From Poseidonocella sedimentorum (GTDB taxonomy: Bacteria > Pseudomonadota > Alphaproteobacteria > Rhodobacterales > Rhodobacteraceae), in contig NZ_FOYI01000017.1 in assembly GCF_900116005.1 (NCBI RefSeq), positions 1 through 48,784 on the forward strand: a DNA stretch of 48,784 bases, written 5' to 3'. How positions within the stretch are numbered: position 1 is the first letter of the stretch; every line of letters starts with the position of its first letter. Below, piece by piece: positions 1 to 7,853 of the stretch. The position numbers and the translations under genes are program-made. The notes below the pieces were generated by a model that was given only the letters and a program-made list of their open reading frames with translations, was not told the origin of the DNA and made no database searches.

Positions 1-209
1 CTGCCCGCACGGGTCTGCCAGTCTCGGTCGCGGTATCCGTTCCGTTGCGCCAGCCGATCGCTGCTTTTCTCGCCGTAATCGGCACCGGTCTTGGCGCCGA
101 CCTCAAGTTCCATCAGCCGCTCGGCTGCGAAGCCGATCATCTCACGCAGCAGGTCGGAATCGGCACTCTTTTCGACAAGCGCACGCAGGTCCATCATAGG
201 TTTGGTCAT
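1..209 (-). CDS. IS256-family transposase, N-terminal part (cut by window edge)
   Basis: Reading the minus strand from the ATG at 209 gives 69 uninterrupted codons that run off the left edge. The product starts MTKPMMDLRALVEKSADSD and continues through LLREMIGFAAERLMELEVG to RNGYRDRDWQTRAG. This is the typical N-terminus of IS256/MULE-type mutator transposases from proteobacteria. The DDE catalytic domain would lie to the left, outside the window. The family cuts and pastes its element in the cytoplasm. The reading rests on family recognition, not on a search. Its 5' leader (210-300) is probably the element's outer end. Confidence 0.85.
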   Translation of the reverse strand, partial: MTKPMMDLRALVEKSADSDLLREMIGFAAERLMELEVGAKTGADYGEKSSDRLAQRNGYRDRDWQTRAG

Positions 210-300
210 CGGGTGTCGTCCTTGGTTCAGGTTGGTTGTCGCAACCCAACCCTACCGGGAAACCCGATGGCCACCGCCAGCTACACCACGTCCGTGGACG
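1..300 (-). mobile_element. IS256-family insertion sequence, outer end (partial)
   Basis: This stretch covers the transposase start plus about 90 bp of non-coding leader. It contains the palindrome GTCCGTGGAC near 291-300, which would suit a terminal inverted repeat close to the element boundary. The neighbouring integrase-like frame stops at 301-303, right beside this point. The exact end and any target duplication cannot be fixed because the other end of the element is outside the window. Confidence 0.6.
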
Positions 301-1146
301 TCACCGCTTGGCTTCCGGCGTTGGCACCATTCCTATTTTGTGCGCCGCGTCCATTGCTTCTTTCAACGCAAGCGGAAAATCGGCGTTGGCATCGGAAGGA
401 TCAAGGTTCAACCGTTCGCAAGCGGCCAAATACTCCGACAATGTCGCGCGGAATACGTGCGTGTGCAGGCCGAAATCAGACACGACATAGTCAGCATAGT
501 AGTCGTCGTCGGTTCGTGCGCTTTCACCGATATGGGCAAGACGCGGGTATTCCGGCTCGTAGTCAGGGTGGAAAAGCTCACCACATTTTTCCCAGTAGTC
601 CTCGTCGTGATCTCCCACATAGGCAAGTGCATCGCGCTCCGCTTGGCACATTGCTTCCTCCGGCGGGTCTTCTTCGACCTGTGGGGTTGGCTGCGCGTCC
701 GCAACGATCACCTTACCTTCAACACCGAGCGCCTTGCGCAAGTCCTGTTCCAAGATGCGATAGGCGCGCTGCTTGACCCCATCGGGAAAGCTGGACGCTG
801 GCCCGTGGGCGATTTTTTCGATCAGAGAACGAAAATGTTTGGCCATAGTCATCGCTATGGCGTCCATCATGTCGGTATCAAATTCGTGTTCGTTCATCAC
901 TGCCTCGATCATCGCCCACGCACGCTCAAAATCTGCAGAGATGAAGGCACCGAGAATGCGGGCCTCTCTCTTGGAGCGGGTGCGCAAGCTCACAGCCATA
1001 TGGCCCCGCGCTTGCAGGCTGGTCCCATTGTCGCAACAAGACACTGATATTTGGTTTTTTTGTGATGATTGGATGACAATAACTGGATAACGGCGGCGAT
1101 ACCACCGTACGGCTCCGCGTTTCGTAAGGTAAGCAATGCGTCCCAT
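301..1146 (-). pseudogene. truncated integrase-like protein (DUF6538-type N-terminus), probably broken by the IS
   Basis: The product is 281 aa when started at the ATG at 1146, which has GGAG six bases upstream. A GTG at 1194 would add 16 residues. The N-terminus MGRIAYLTKRGAVRWYRRRY resembles the leading domain (DUF6538) of tyrosine site-specific integrases. The middle is acidic (EEDPPEEA, DDDYYADY). No catalytic R...HxxR...Y region follows; such integrases usually exceed 400 aa. The frame stops immediately at the presumed IS256 edge, and the gene lies just downstream of tRNA-Asn in the same direction, the classic arrangement of an island integrase. I infer loss of the catalytic half by IS insertion. 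An intact short accessory protein is the alternative. Confidence 0.6.
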
Positions 1147-1220
1147 CTTTGGCTCCGACTCTTTGTGCGCAGTAAAAATTGCGCTTTGGGGCACAGAGGG
1201 ATGATAATGACATCGCCAAG

Positions 1221-1261
1221 AAAAAAGCCCAGCTAAGTCACTGACTTTGCTGGGCTTTTTT
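1221..1261 (-). terminator. Rho-independent terminator after tRNA-Asn
   Basis: The arms AAAAAAGCCCAGC (1221-1233) and GCTGGGCTTTTTT (1249-1261) are perfectly complementary, and a further AAGTCA/TGACTT pairing lies inside. The A/T tracts make it work in both directions. It follows the tRNA-Asn on the minus strand and precedes the integrase-like gene. Confidence 0.85.
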
Positions 1262-1266
1262 GATAT

Positions 1267-1341
1267 TGGCTCCGGCGGTAGGGATCGAACCTACGACCAA
1301 TTGATTAACAGTCAACTGCTCTACCGCTGAGCTACGCCGGA
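1267..1341 (-). tRNA. tRNA-Asn (anticodon GTT), CCA encoded
   Basis: The minus strand gives a 75-nt cloverleaf. The acceptor stem is TCCGGCG/CGCCGGA and the D-arm is GCTCAGCGGTAGAGC. The anticodon loop is CTGTTAA within the TTGA...TCAA stem, so the anticodon is GTT. The T-arm contains GGTTCGATCC. The 3' end GCCA is encoded, with G as discriminator base. Its 3' end faces the integrase-like remnant, which fits use of this tRNA as an integration site. Confidence 0.95.
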
Positions 1342-1405
1342 ACTTGGCGGCGGATATAGCAATGCCTCAGGGCAGCGTCCAGAGCGATTTCACAGAAAGT
1401 TCACT

Positions 1406-2329
1406 CTATTTTCCCCGCGCGACGCGACGGTAAGTGACGTCTTGTCCCCATGGTCCTGTGGGGGCGACAAGACCGCGTCTTGAAAGGTCGATGAGGTGGG
1501 CCAGAACATTGCGCTCGGCGGCGGGCAGGAGGGCCGGGACGATTCCGTCGTAAACCGAGCGGGTCAAGGCCGAGAGGGGCATTTCGCTCTGCTCCAACCT
1601 TGCCAAGATGGCCGCTTCGCGGGCGTTTCGGTGGGCGATGAGCCAAGCCAGTCTCGACTGCGGATCGAAGAGAGGGGCGCCGTGTCCGGGAAAGAACACC
1701 GGCTCAGCGCGGCCTTGCAGTTTGCGGCAGGAGGCCATGAAGGCCGTGAGGTCGCCGCCCGGTGGTGAGACGATCGAGCTGGACCAGCCCATCACGTGAT
1801 CGCCGCAGAAGAGCGCATCATCGCTGGCGAAGCACAAGTGGTTTGACAGGTGTCCCGGCGTCCAGATGGCTTCGAGCGTCCAGCCGCCGGCCGTGATCGT
1901 TTCGCCATCCATCAAACAGTCATCCGGCGCGAAATCGTGGTCCACCCCGTCGTTTCGATGATCGTCAAACTGTTCGGCAATGGCCGACATGTCTGCTGAC
2001 CGCCCTGTGGTCGCAGAGCCGAAGGCCAGGATCCGCGCGCCTGTTTCTTCTGCGAGATCCCGGGCGAGCCCGGAATGATCGATATGAGCGTGGGTCACGA
2101 AGATATGGGTGATGCGCTGGCCGAGGGTGAGCGCCGCAAGAATGGCCTCAAGATGGCTCCGGTCTCGCGGGCCGGGGTCGATCACAGCCACGTCTTCATC
2201 GCCGAGCAGGTAGGTGTTCGTTCCCCAGTACGTCATGGGCGACGGGTTGGGCGCGAGGATGCGGCGCAGGCCCGGCGCGATCTCTACGACAAGCCCCGTT
2301 GCGGGCGCCGTCTGCTCGCCTTTCTTCAT
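1406..2329 (-). CDS. MBL-fold metallo-hydrolase
   Basis: A 307-aa protein of the metallo-beta-lactamase superfamily, probably a cytoplasmic Zn-dependent hydrolase of the LACTB2-like group. The metal-binding HAHIDH motif is at residues 80-85. Supporting motifs follow in order: TPGH (157-160), GDH (176-178) and PGHG (214-217). A C-terminal region of about 80 residues looks like the helical/winged segment found in LACTB2 homologues. I chose the ATG at 2329 over the one at 2362 because AAAAGG precedes it and the extra residues are basic and low-complexity. The gene diverges from the histidine kinase with only 44 bp between starts. Its substrate cannot be told from sequence. Confidence 0.85.
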   Translation of the reverse strand: MKKGEQTAPATGLVVEIAPGLRRILAPNPSPMTYWGTNTYLLGDEDVAVIDPGPRDRSHLEAILAALTLGQRITHIFVTHAHIDHSGLARDLAEETGARILAFGSATTGRSADMSAIAEQFDDHRNDGVDHDFAPDDCLMDGETITAGGWTLEAIWTPGHLSNHLCFASDDALFCGDHVMGWSSSIVSPPGGDLTAFMASCRKLQGRAEPVFFPGHGAPLFDPQSRLAWLIAHRNAREAAILARLEQSEMPLSALTRSVYDGIVPALLPAAERNVLAHLIDLSRRGLVAPTGPWGQDVTYRRVARGK

Positions 2330-2373
2330 CCGACCGCCTTTTCTCTCGCCGCGCTTGAGCATAGCGTTAGCGC

Positions 2374-3684
2374 ATGTTCTTCGCCTGGCTCAAACAGTAT
2401 ATGCCGCGCAGCCTTTACGGGCGCGCCGCGCTCATCCTTCTGTTGCCGGTGGTCAGCCTGCAACTCATCGTGTCGGTGGCCTTCATCCAGCGCCATTTCG
2501 CCACCGTGACGGAGCAACTGACCTCTGCGGTCGTGCTCGAACTTGCCTATCTCGATGAGGCTGTGTCGCAGGCCGAGGCCCCTCAGACAACGCTGCGCGC
2601 GCTCGGTCGCGCCTTTGATGTGGGCGTGCGATTCGTGCCCGCCGATACCGTCCCCGAGGCGGACGCCTACAGCTGGTTCGATCTGACGGCGCGGCGCGTC
2701 ATGTCCGAGCTTCATGCCGGGCTGGACGGGCTCGCGGCGGTGGCCCTGCCGGACGACAGGCGCGTGGTCCTGTGGCTCGAAACGGGCGCGGGCGTGGTGG
2801 AAGCGCGGCTACGGCGGGACAGGTTGTCCGCCCCCAATCCGCATCAGCTTCTGGTGATCATCGTGGTGCTCGGCGCCTTTCTGTCTCTCATATCGTTTCT
2901 CTTCCTGCGCAATCAGTTACGGCCGATTTACCGGCTGGGTCAGGCGGCGGAAGCGTTCGGGAAGGGGCGGCATCTGCCTTACAAGCCTGCGGGCGCCAAC
3001 GAGGTCCGTGCCGCCGGCGCGGCGTTCCTCGATATGCGCGCGCGGATTGAGCGGCACATCGAGCAACGGACACTGATGCTCTCGGGCGTGAGCCATGATC
3101 TGCGCACGCCGCTGACGCGGCTCAAGCTGGGGCTCTCGATGCTCGACAGCGACGAGCGCGAGCCTCTTGAGCGCGACGTGGAGGAGATGAAGCAGATGAT
3201 CGATGCGTTTCTGGAGTTTTCCCGCGGCGCTGCCGAAGGGGAGGCGGAGCGCGTCGAGCCGCGCCAGATCGTGGCGCAGATCGTCGAGGATTTCGCGCGG
3301 ATGGGCGTGAACGTGGAGCTTGGCGTGGTGGAAGAGACGGGCCCTGTGCGTTTGCGCGGCGCTGCGGTCCGCCGGGCGATTGAGAACCTGATCCGCAACG
3401 CGGTGCGCTATGGCAATCGGGCCGTTGTCTCGATCACCACGACCGAAAGATCGCTCTGCGTTTCGGTGGAGGATGATGGGCCGGGAATTCCCGAAGAGCA
3501 TCGCGCGGATGCGTTGCGCCCGTTCACGCGGCTGGATCCGGGCCGCAACCAGAACAGGGGCGCGGGCGTGGGCCTGGGGCTGGCGATCGCGGCGGATGTG
3601 GCGCGGGCGCATGGCGGGTCGCTGCGCCTTGGCGAGAGCGAGGCTCTGGGCGGCTTGCGGGCGGACCTGTGGCTCGGGCGCTAG
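2374..3684 (+). CDS. EnvZ-like membrane histidine kinase (orphan)
   Basis: A 436-aa inner-membrane sensor kinase. TM1 is about residues 17-37, then a periplasmic loop of about 120 residues, and TM2 is about 158-178. A HAMP region (180-233) precedes the H-box SGVSHDLRTPLTRLKL, with phospho-acceptor His241. The N-box (IENLIRNAVRYG) has Asn338/Asn342. The G1 motif DDGPGIP is at 367-373 and the G2 motif GVGLGLA at 398-404. All catalytic motifs look intact, so autophosphorylation is expected. The HDLRTPLTRL H-box is typical of the EnvZ class, which normally pairs with an OmpR-type response regulator. None is adjacent: the neighbours are an MBL hydrolase and a convergent MFS gene. The signal sensed is unknown. 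Confidence 0.9.
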   Translation: MFFAWLKQYMPRSLYGRAALILLLPVVSLQLIVSVAFIQRHFATVTEQLTSAVVLELAYLDEAVSQAEAPQTTLRALGRAFDVGVRFVPADTVPEADAYSWFDLTARRVMSELHAGLDGLAAVALPDDRRVVLWLETGAGVVEARLRRDRLSAPNPHQLLVIIVVLGAFLSLISFLFLRNQLRPIYRLGQAAEAFGKGRHLPYKPAGANEVRAAGAAFLDMRARIERHIEQRTLMLSGVSHDLRTPLTRLKLGLSMLDSDEREPLERDVEEMKQMIDAFLEFSRGAAEGEAERVEPRQIVAQIVEDFARMGVNVELGVVEETGPVRLRGAAVRRAIENLIRNAVRYGNRAVVSITTTERSLCVSVEDDGPGIPEEHRADALRPFTRLDPGRNQNRGAGVGLGLAIAADVARAHGGSLRLGESEALGGLRADLWLGR

Positions 3685-3698
3685 CCGGGCGACTTAGG

Positions 3699-4913
3699 TC
3701 ATGACGCGTGGCGGGGCGCGCGCACGAGCAGCCAGAGCAACGCGACGCCAGCGAGCGCGAGCAGGGGCGCCATGGCGAGGTTGACCGCCGTCCAGCCCTC
3801 CACGGCGTCGCCGCCCGAGCAGTTCATGAGCCCGCCCGAGGACAGGGACGCGACCGTGACGCCGCCGAAGACGATCAGGTCATTCAGACCCTGCAGCCGG
3901 CCGCGTTCGGCGTCGGTATGGGCGCTGGCGAGCATCGTGGTGGCGCCGATGAAGCCGAAGTTCCACCCCAGCCCCAGAAGCAGCAGCGCACCGAAGAAAT
4001 TCCACAGTTCGACGCCCGTCAAAGCGATGCCGCCAGCCGAGGCGAGGATCACGAGGCCGAGCGCGACAATTCGCTCGACACCGAAACGTGCGATCAGGTG
4101 ACCGGTGAAAAAGGACGGGGCGAACATGGCCAGCACATGCGCCGAGACGACGTTGGCCGCATCGGCCGTCGCGAAGCCGCAGCCGACCACGGCCAGCGGA
4201 GTGGCGGTCATGACGAGGTTCATGAGCGCATAGGTGACCATGCCGCAGATGATCGCGACCGCGATGCGCGGGGTGCGCAACAGCTCGAGCCGGCTCCGGC
4301 CCCGGGCGGCGCCCTCGGGCGCGGGCTTGGGGCGGGGGATGTCGAGCCCGAAGAAGAGCAGCGCGCCGGTCAGGTTGATGGCCACAACCGCCATGTATGT
4401 GCCGAGGAAGGGGATGACGAAGGCATCGACCGTGAGCTTGACGATTTGCGGGCCCAGCAGCGCCGAGACGAGCCCGCCCGCGAGCACGTAGGAGATCGCC
4501 TTGGGCCGGAAGCTCTCGCTGGCCGTGTCTGCGGCGGCGAAGCGGAAAAACCCCTGGGCCGACATGTAGATACCGGTCAGGAGGCTGCCCGCGAGGAAGA
4601 GCGGAAAGGACGCGGTATAGAGCCCGATGGCGCCGACGATGCCGCCCATCGCGCCGCCTGCTGCGCCCAGAAAGAAGCCCGGTCGGCGCCCGAACCTTTG
4701 CATGAAGGCCGCCATCGGCGAGGCCGAGAGCATCGAGCCGAGGACAATGAGCGAGATCGGCAAGGTGGCGAAACATGGATTGCCCGCAAGGCGCGCGCCG
4801 GCGAGCCCCGCGATGGTGAAGATCAGCGGCATCTGCGCGCCGAGAAAAGCCTGGGCTGCGGCGAGGATCGCCACGTTTCGCCGTGCGCGGCGGTCGTAGG
4901 AGGAGGTGGTCAT
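3699..4913 (-). CDS. MFS transporter
   Basis: A 404-aa protein with about 12 hydrophobic segments, such as AGLAGARLAG, GAAGGAMGGIVGAIGLY and LLALAGVALLWLLV. A conserved-loop-like stretch, FMQRFGRRPGFFLGA, sits between early helices and matches the motif A region of major facilitator transporters. A shorter cytoplasmic loop around residue 200 (PRPKPAPEG) divides the halves. The frame is open further upstream, but the ATG at 4913 is chosen because the extension would run antisense through cobK. The gene diverges from cobK with a spacer of 102 bp and converges on the kinase. It may be an efflux or uptake carrier; the substrate is not predictable. Confidence 0.85.
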   Translation of the reverse strand: MTTSSYDRRARRNVAILAAAQAFLGAQMPLIFTIAGLAGARLAGNPCFATLPISLIVLGSMLSASPMAAFMQRFGRRPGFFLGAAGGAMGGIVGAIGLYTASFPLFLAGSLLTGIYMSAQGFFRFAAADTASESFRPKAISYVLAGGLVSALLGPQIVKLTVDAFVIPFLGTYMAVVAINLTGALLFFGLDIPRPKPAPEGAARGRSRLELLRTPRIAVAIICGMVTYALMNLVMTATPLAVVGCGFATADAANVVSAHVLAMFAPSFFTGHLIARFGVERIVALGLVILASAGGIALTGVELWNFFGALLLLGLGWNFGFIGATTMLASAHTDAERGRLQGLNDLIVFGGVTVASLSSGGLMNCSGGDAVEGWTAVNLAMAPLLALAGVALLWLLVRAPRHAS

Positions 4914-5015
4914 GGGCAAGCCGTACTGCCAGCGCCGCATCTGCGCAAGTCCAACTGACCTCTTGGGTTTTCCGCTGTCGCCCAATACGGTCTCCGAGAA
5001 GGAGGGGCGGGGGTC

Positions 5016-5753
5016 ATGACGGTTCTGGTCATTGGAGGAAGCGGTGAGACGCGGCAGTTGGCTCAAGGATTGAGCAGCTGCGGGATCGCGGCCGTGCTCA
5101 CTCTGTCCAAGCCGATGTCCGGTCTCTCGACAGAGGGTGCTGACTGTTATATCGGCCGCTTCGACAGTTTGACCGATTTCGAACAGTTCGCCCAAGATCG
5201 AAACGTCCGGGCCATCCTCGACGCCGGTCATCCTTTCGCCGCGGGGGTGTCGGTCTGTGCCGCGCGCTTCGCCCGGCAGACCGGGCGGGGCTATCTGCGG
5301 CTCCTTCGCCCGGCTTGGCGCGCGGGGCGTCATGACCGCTGGACGGAGATCGACACGCCGGCCGAGGCGCTGTCGACTATCCCCCAGGGCGCGCGGGTGT
5401 TCGTCGGCACCGGGCGCGGGAGCCTGAGCGACCTCGAGGGCCTTGATCGGGGGCGGACGGTGTTCGTCCGGGTGCGGGACGCGGAGGCAGACCTGCCGGG
5501 CCTCCCCGGCGCGCGCGCCTTGACGGAACTTCCCCCCTTTACAGTGGCGCGGGAGTGCGCGCTGCTGCGGGAACTCCGGATCGACTGGATGGTGGTGCGC
5601 AACGCGGGCGGGGACGGGGCTTGGCCCAAACTCGAAGCGGCCCGGACAATCGGAATATCGGTCGCGATGCTGCGGCGGCCGGAAATGCCGGGGCCGCAGG
5701 TCTCGACGGTGGAGGAGGCGGTGCAATGGGCGCGGCAGTATCGGAGCGGATAA
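5016..5753 (+). CDS. cobK: precorrin-6A (cobalt-precorrin-6A) reductase
   Basis: A 245-aa cytoplasmic oxidoreductase of the CobK/CbiJ family. It uses NAD(P)H to reduce precorrin-6A in corrin-ring (vitamin B12) synthesis. Seen: the N-terminal dinucleotide-binding start MTVLVIGGSGETRQLA, the family hallmark DAGHPFA (69-75) and the conserved GTGRGSL near residue 130. Length matches the family (about 240-260). An excellent RBS (GAAGGAGGGG) precedes the ATG. No other cobalamin genes lie in the window, so it is separated from the rest of the pathway. It overlaps the following glycosylase gene by 28 bp and is probably co-transcribed with it. Confidence 0.9.
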   Translation: MTVLVIGGSGETRQLAQGLSSCGIAAVLTLSKPMSGLSTEGADCYIGRFDSLTDFEQFAQDRNVRAILDAGHPFAAGVSVCAARFARQTGRGYLRLLRPAWRAGRHDRWTEIDTPAEALSTIPQGARVFVGTGRGSLSDLEGLDRGRTVFVRVRDAEADLPGLPGARALTELPPFTVARECALLRELRIDWMVVRNAGGDGAWPKLEAARTIGISVAMLRRPEMPGPQVSTVEEAVQWARQYRSG

Positions 5754-6367
5754 TCCTCGGGCCGGACTGCGTCGCAGAGGGCGCGGCGTGGCTCGGGGCG
5801 CGGGATCCGCGCTTCGACAGAGCCCTCGCCGTGACCGGCCCCCTGCCGACGCGGCTGCGCGAGGACGGCTTCTCGCGCCTGCTCGGCGCGATCATCAGCC
5901 AGCAGGTCAGCGTTGCGTCGGCCGACGCGATCTGGGCCCGTCTGGAGGCGGCGGGGCTGACCGGGCTCGCCGCGGTGCGGGCCGCGGGCGAGGATGATCT
6001 GCGCCAATGCGGGCTCTCTCGGCAAAAGGCGAGCTATGCGCTGGCGCTCGCCCATGCGGGCATCGATTTCGCAACGCTTCGACAGAGGCCGACAGGGGAG
6101 GTCATTTCGACATTGACCGAAGTGAAGGGGATCGGCGTCTGGACGGCCGAGATCTATGCGATGTTCTCGCTCGGCCGGGCGGATGTCTTTGCGGCGGGCG
6201 ATCTGGCCTTGCAGGAATCGGCGCGGATCTTGTTCGATCTCCCCGAACGCCCCAAGGAAAAGGCCCTGCGCGCGATGGCGGAGGACTGGTCGCCCTGGCG
6301 CGCGGTTGCAGCGCGCCTGCTCTGGGCCTACTACCATGTCGAGAAGAACAGGGAAGGACTGCGATGA
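5726..6367 (+). CDS. DNA-3-methyladenine glycosylase II (AlkA-like, HhH-GPD)
   Basis: A 213-aa base-excision repair glycosylase. The HhH-GPD fold is shown by SRLLGAIISQQVSVASA (50-66), the helix-hairpin-helix LTEVKGIGVWTA (130-141) and the catalytic Asp159 in VFAAGDLALQ. There is no Fe-S cysteine cluster, and the N-terminal AlkA domain is reduced, as in short bacterial homologues. The start is the ATG at 5726, with GGAGGAGG upstream, inside the end of cobK. The frame is open further upstream but that part is low-complexity and antisense-like. Its stop overlaps the start of the next gene (ATGA), indicating translational coupling. The likely substrate is alkylated purines, from family knowledge. 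Confidence 0.88.
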   Translation: MGAAVSERIILGPDCVAEGAAWLGARDPRFDRALAVTGPLPTRLREDGFSRLLGAIISQQVSVASADAIWARLEAAGLTGLAAVRAAGEDDLRQCGLSRQKASYALALAHAGIDFATLRQRPTGEVISTLTEVKGIGVWTAEIYAMFSLGRADVFAAGDLALQESARILFDLPERPKEKALRAMAEDWSPWRAVAARLLWAYYHVEKNREGLR

Positions 6368-7029
6368 CACGGGTTTTGCAGGCCGGGCGGGTCGAGCCGC
6401 AATCGGGCGCGATGCGTTCGGCGGTGGTGTTTCTGCACGGGTATGGCGCCAATGGGGATGATCTGCTGGGGCTCGCCGAGCCGCTGGCGCCGCATTTGCC
6501 GGACACGCTCTTCGTGGCGCCCGACGCGCCCGAGGAGATCCCCGGCATGCCCGCCGGGCGGCAATGGTTTCCGATCCCCTGGATCGACGGGTCGAGCGAG
6601 GAAGAGGCCGAGCGGGGCCTCCTCGCGGCGGCGGATGATCTCGATGCCTTCCTCGATGCGCTGATGGTCGACGAGGATCTGCTGCCCGAACAGGTCGTGC
6701 TTTTCGGCTTTTCCCAAGGGACGATGATGAGCCTGCATGTTGCGCCCCGCCGCGAGGATCCGGTGGCGGGCATCGTCGCGTTTTCGGGCCGGCTTTTGCG
6801 CCCCGATCTGCTGGAAGACGAGGTCGTCTCGCGCCCGCCGGTTTTGCTGGTGCATGGGGATCAGGATGACGTGGTGCCGCCGCAATCGCTGCCCGATGCG
6901 GCCGACGCGCTGCAGCAAGCGAAATGGGAAGAGGTCTATGCCCATGTGATGAAGGGGACCGCGCATTCGATTTCTCAAGACGGGCTCTCGGTCGCGCTGG
7001 CCTTCATGCGCGACAAGTGCAGCCTCTGA
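6364..7029 (+). CDS. phospholipase/carboxylesterase (alpha/beta hydrolase)
   Basis: A 221-aa serine hydrolase of the bacterial carboxylesterase/lysophospholipase family. Motifs in order: oxyanion region FLHGYGANGDDL (23-34), nucleophile elbow GFSQG with Ser117, acidic region VHGDQDDVVP (Asp168 or 169) and the C-terminal GTAHSIS with His201. The catalytic triad is therefore complete. Length is typical. There is no signal peptide, so it acts in the cytoplasm. Its ATG overlaps the stop of the glycosylase gene, placing it third in the cobK-glycosylase-esterase unit. The physiological ester is unknown. Confidence 0.88.
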   Translation: MTRVLQAGRVEPQSGAMRSAVVFLHGYGANGDDLLGLAEPLAPHLPDTLFVAPDAPEEIPGMPAGRQWFPIPWIDGSSEEEAERGLLAAADDLDAFLDALMVDEDLLPEQVVLFGFSQGTMMSLHVAPRREDPVAGIVAFSGRLLRPDLLEDEVVSRPPVLLVHGDQDDVVPPQSLPDAADALQQAKWEEVYAHVMKGTAHSISQDGLSVALAFMRDKCSL

Positions 7030-7030
7030 T

Positions 7031-7052
7031 CGCCGCCGCCGCCGCCGCCGCC
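7031..7052 (+). repeat. short (CGC)n tract
   Basis: About seven consecutive CGC triplets sit two bases after the stop codon of the esterase gene. It is non-coding. The rest of the spacer to the HNH gene (7053-7263) shows only a promoter-like element near 7165-7192. Confidence 0.8.
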
Positions 7053-7164
7053 AATGTCGCATAGGGGGCGTGCCGCGGCGCTGAAAACGGCGCGAATTTG
7101 GGCGGTCAATTCACTGTTACAAAACCGATGTAAGCCTTTGCCCGAGAGCTACTAGATGCAGGGC

Positions 7165-7192
7165 TTGTCAGATGGAGAAGCCGATATATAGT
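7165..7192 (+). promoter_or_regulatory. putative sigma70-type promoter for the HNH gene
   Basis: TTGTCA (7165-7170) and TATAGT (7187-7192) each match the consensus at five of six positions, with a 16-bp spacer. They lie about 70 bp before the GTG start of the HNH gene. Inferred from sequence alone. Confidence 0.45.
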
Positions 7193-7263
7193 GACACCAA
7201 GCGCCCGGCGCCTCGGCCTGTCAATGGGCCGCGCGAGCGCTGTGACGACCGGAGGATGGGGAC

Positions 7264-7851
7264 GTGAAAGACGGCGAGTTCAGGACGGACTTTGTGCGGG
7301 AGCCTGCCGGGCTCAAACACCACCCCGCGCTCGTTCTCAATGCGGATTACCGGCCGCTTTCCTACTATCCCCTGTCGCTTTGGCCCTGGCAGGAGGCGGT
7401 CAAGGCGGCCTGGCTCGACAGGGTGGATATCGTGGCCGAATACGACCAGATCGTCCGGAGCCCGAGCACCGAGATCCGAATACCGTCGGTCGTTGTGCTC
7501 AAAGACTATGTGAAACCGAGAAAGCGCGTGGCCTTCACGCGCTTTAATCTTTTTCTGAGGGACGAATTTCGCTGCCAGTACTGCGGCTCGAAAGGCGATC
7601 TGACCTTTGATCACGTGGTCCCGCGCGCGTCCGGCGGGATCACAAGCTGGGAAAACGTCGTTGCGGCTTGCGCGCCATGCAACCTCAGGAAGGGCTCGAA
7701 GAGCCTGCGCCGGGCGGGCATGTCCTTGCGCAAGCCGCCGCGCCCGCCGGCGGCCGAAGAGCTCCGCAACATGGGGCGAAAATTCCCGCCGAACCATCTG
7801 CACGACAGCTGGGTCGACTTTCTCTACTGGGATGCCGAGCTCGAAGCCTAG
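7264..7851 (+). CDS. HNH endonuclease
   Basis: A 195-aa protein with a compact HNH nuclease domain. A zinc-knuckle pair CQYC (Cys104, Cys107) is followed by the metal-binding FDHVVP (Asp116-His117), the central Asn in WENVV (131) and the second pair CAPCN (136-140). The N-terminal about 90 residues, including ALVLNADYRPLSYYPLSLWPW, match the RRXRR-like leader of the common chromosomal HNH proteins of alphaproteobacteria. It starts at GTG (7264) with GGAGG eight bases before. No restriction-modification partner or phage gene is nearby, so a housekeeping or DNA-processing role is more likely than a mobile one. The target is unknown. Confidence 0.9.
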   Translation: MKDGEFRTDFVREPAGLKHHPALVLNADYRPLSYYPLSLWPWQEAVKAAWLDRVDIVAEYDQIVRSPSTEIRIPSVVVLKDYVKPRKRVAFTRFNLFLRDEFRCQYCGSKGDLTFDHVVPRASGGITSWENVVAACAPCNLRKGSKSLRRAGMSLRKPPRPPAAEELRNMGRKFPPNHLHDSWVDFLYWDAELEA

Positions 7852-7853
7852 GC

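Noticed and set aside
4914-5726. N-terminal extension of the MFS transporter to 675 residues
   Set aside because: The added 271 residues are antisense to cobK, proline/arginine-rich and not membrane-like. The ATG at 4913 gives a normal 404-aa transporter.
7031-7052. CGC triplet tract as a phase-variable repeat
   Set aside because: It lies after a stop codon, outside any coding frame or promoter core, and is short; it is more likely neutral.
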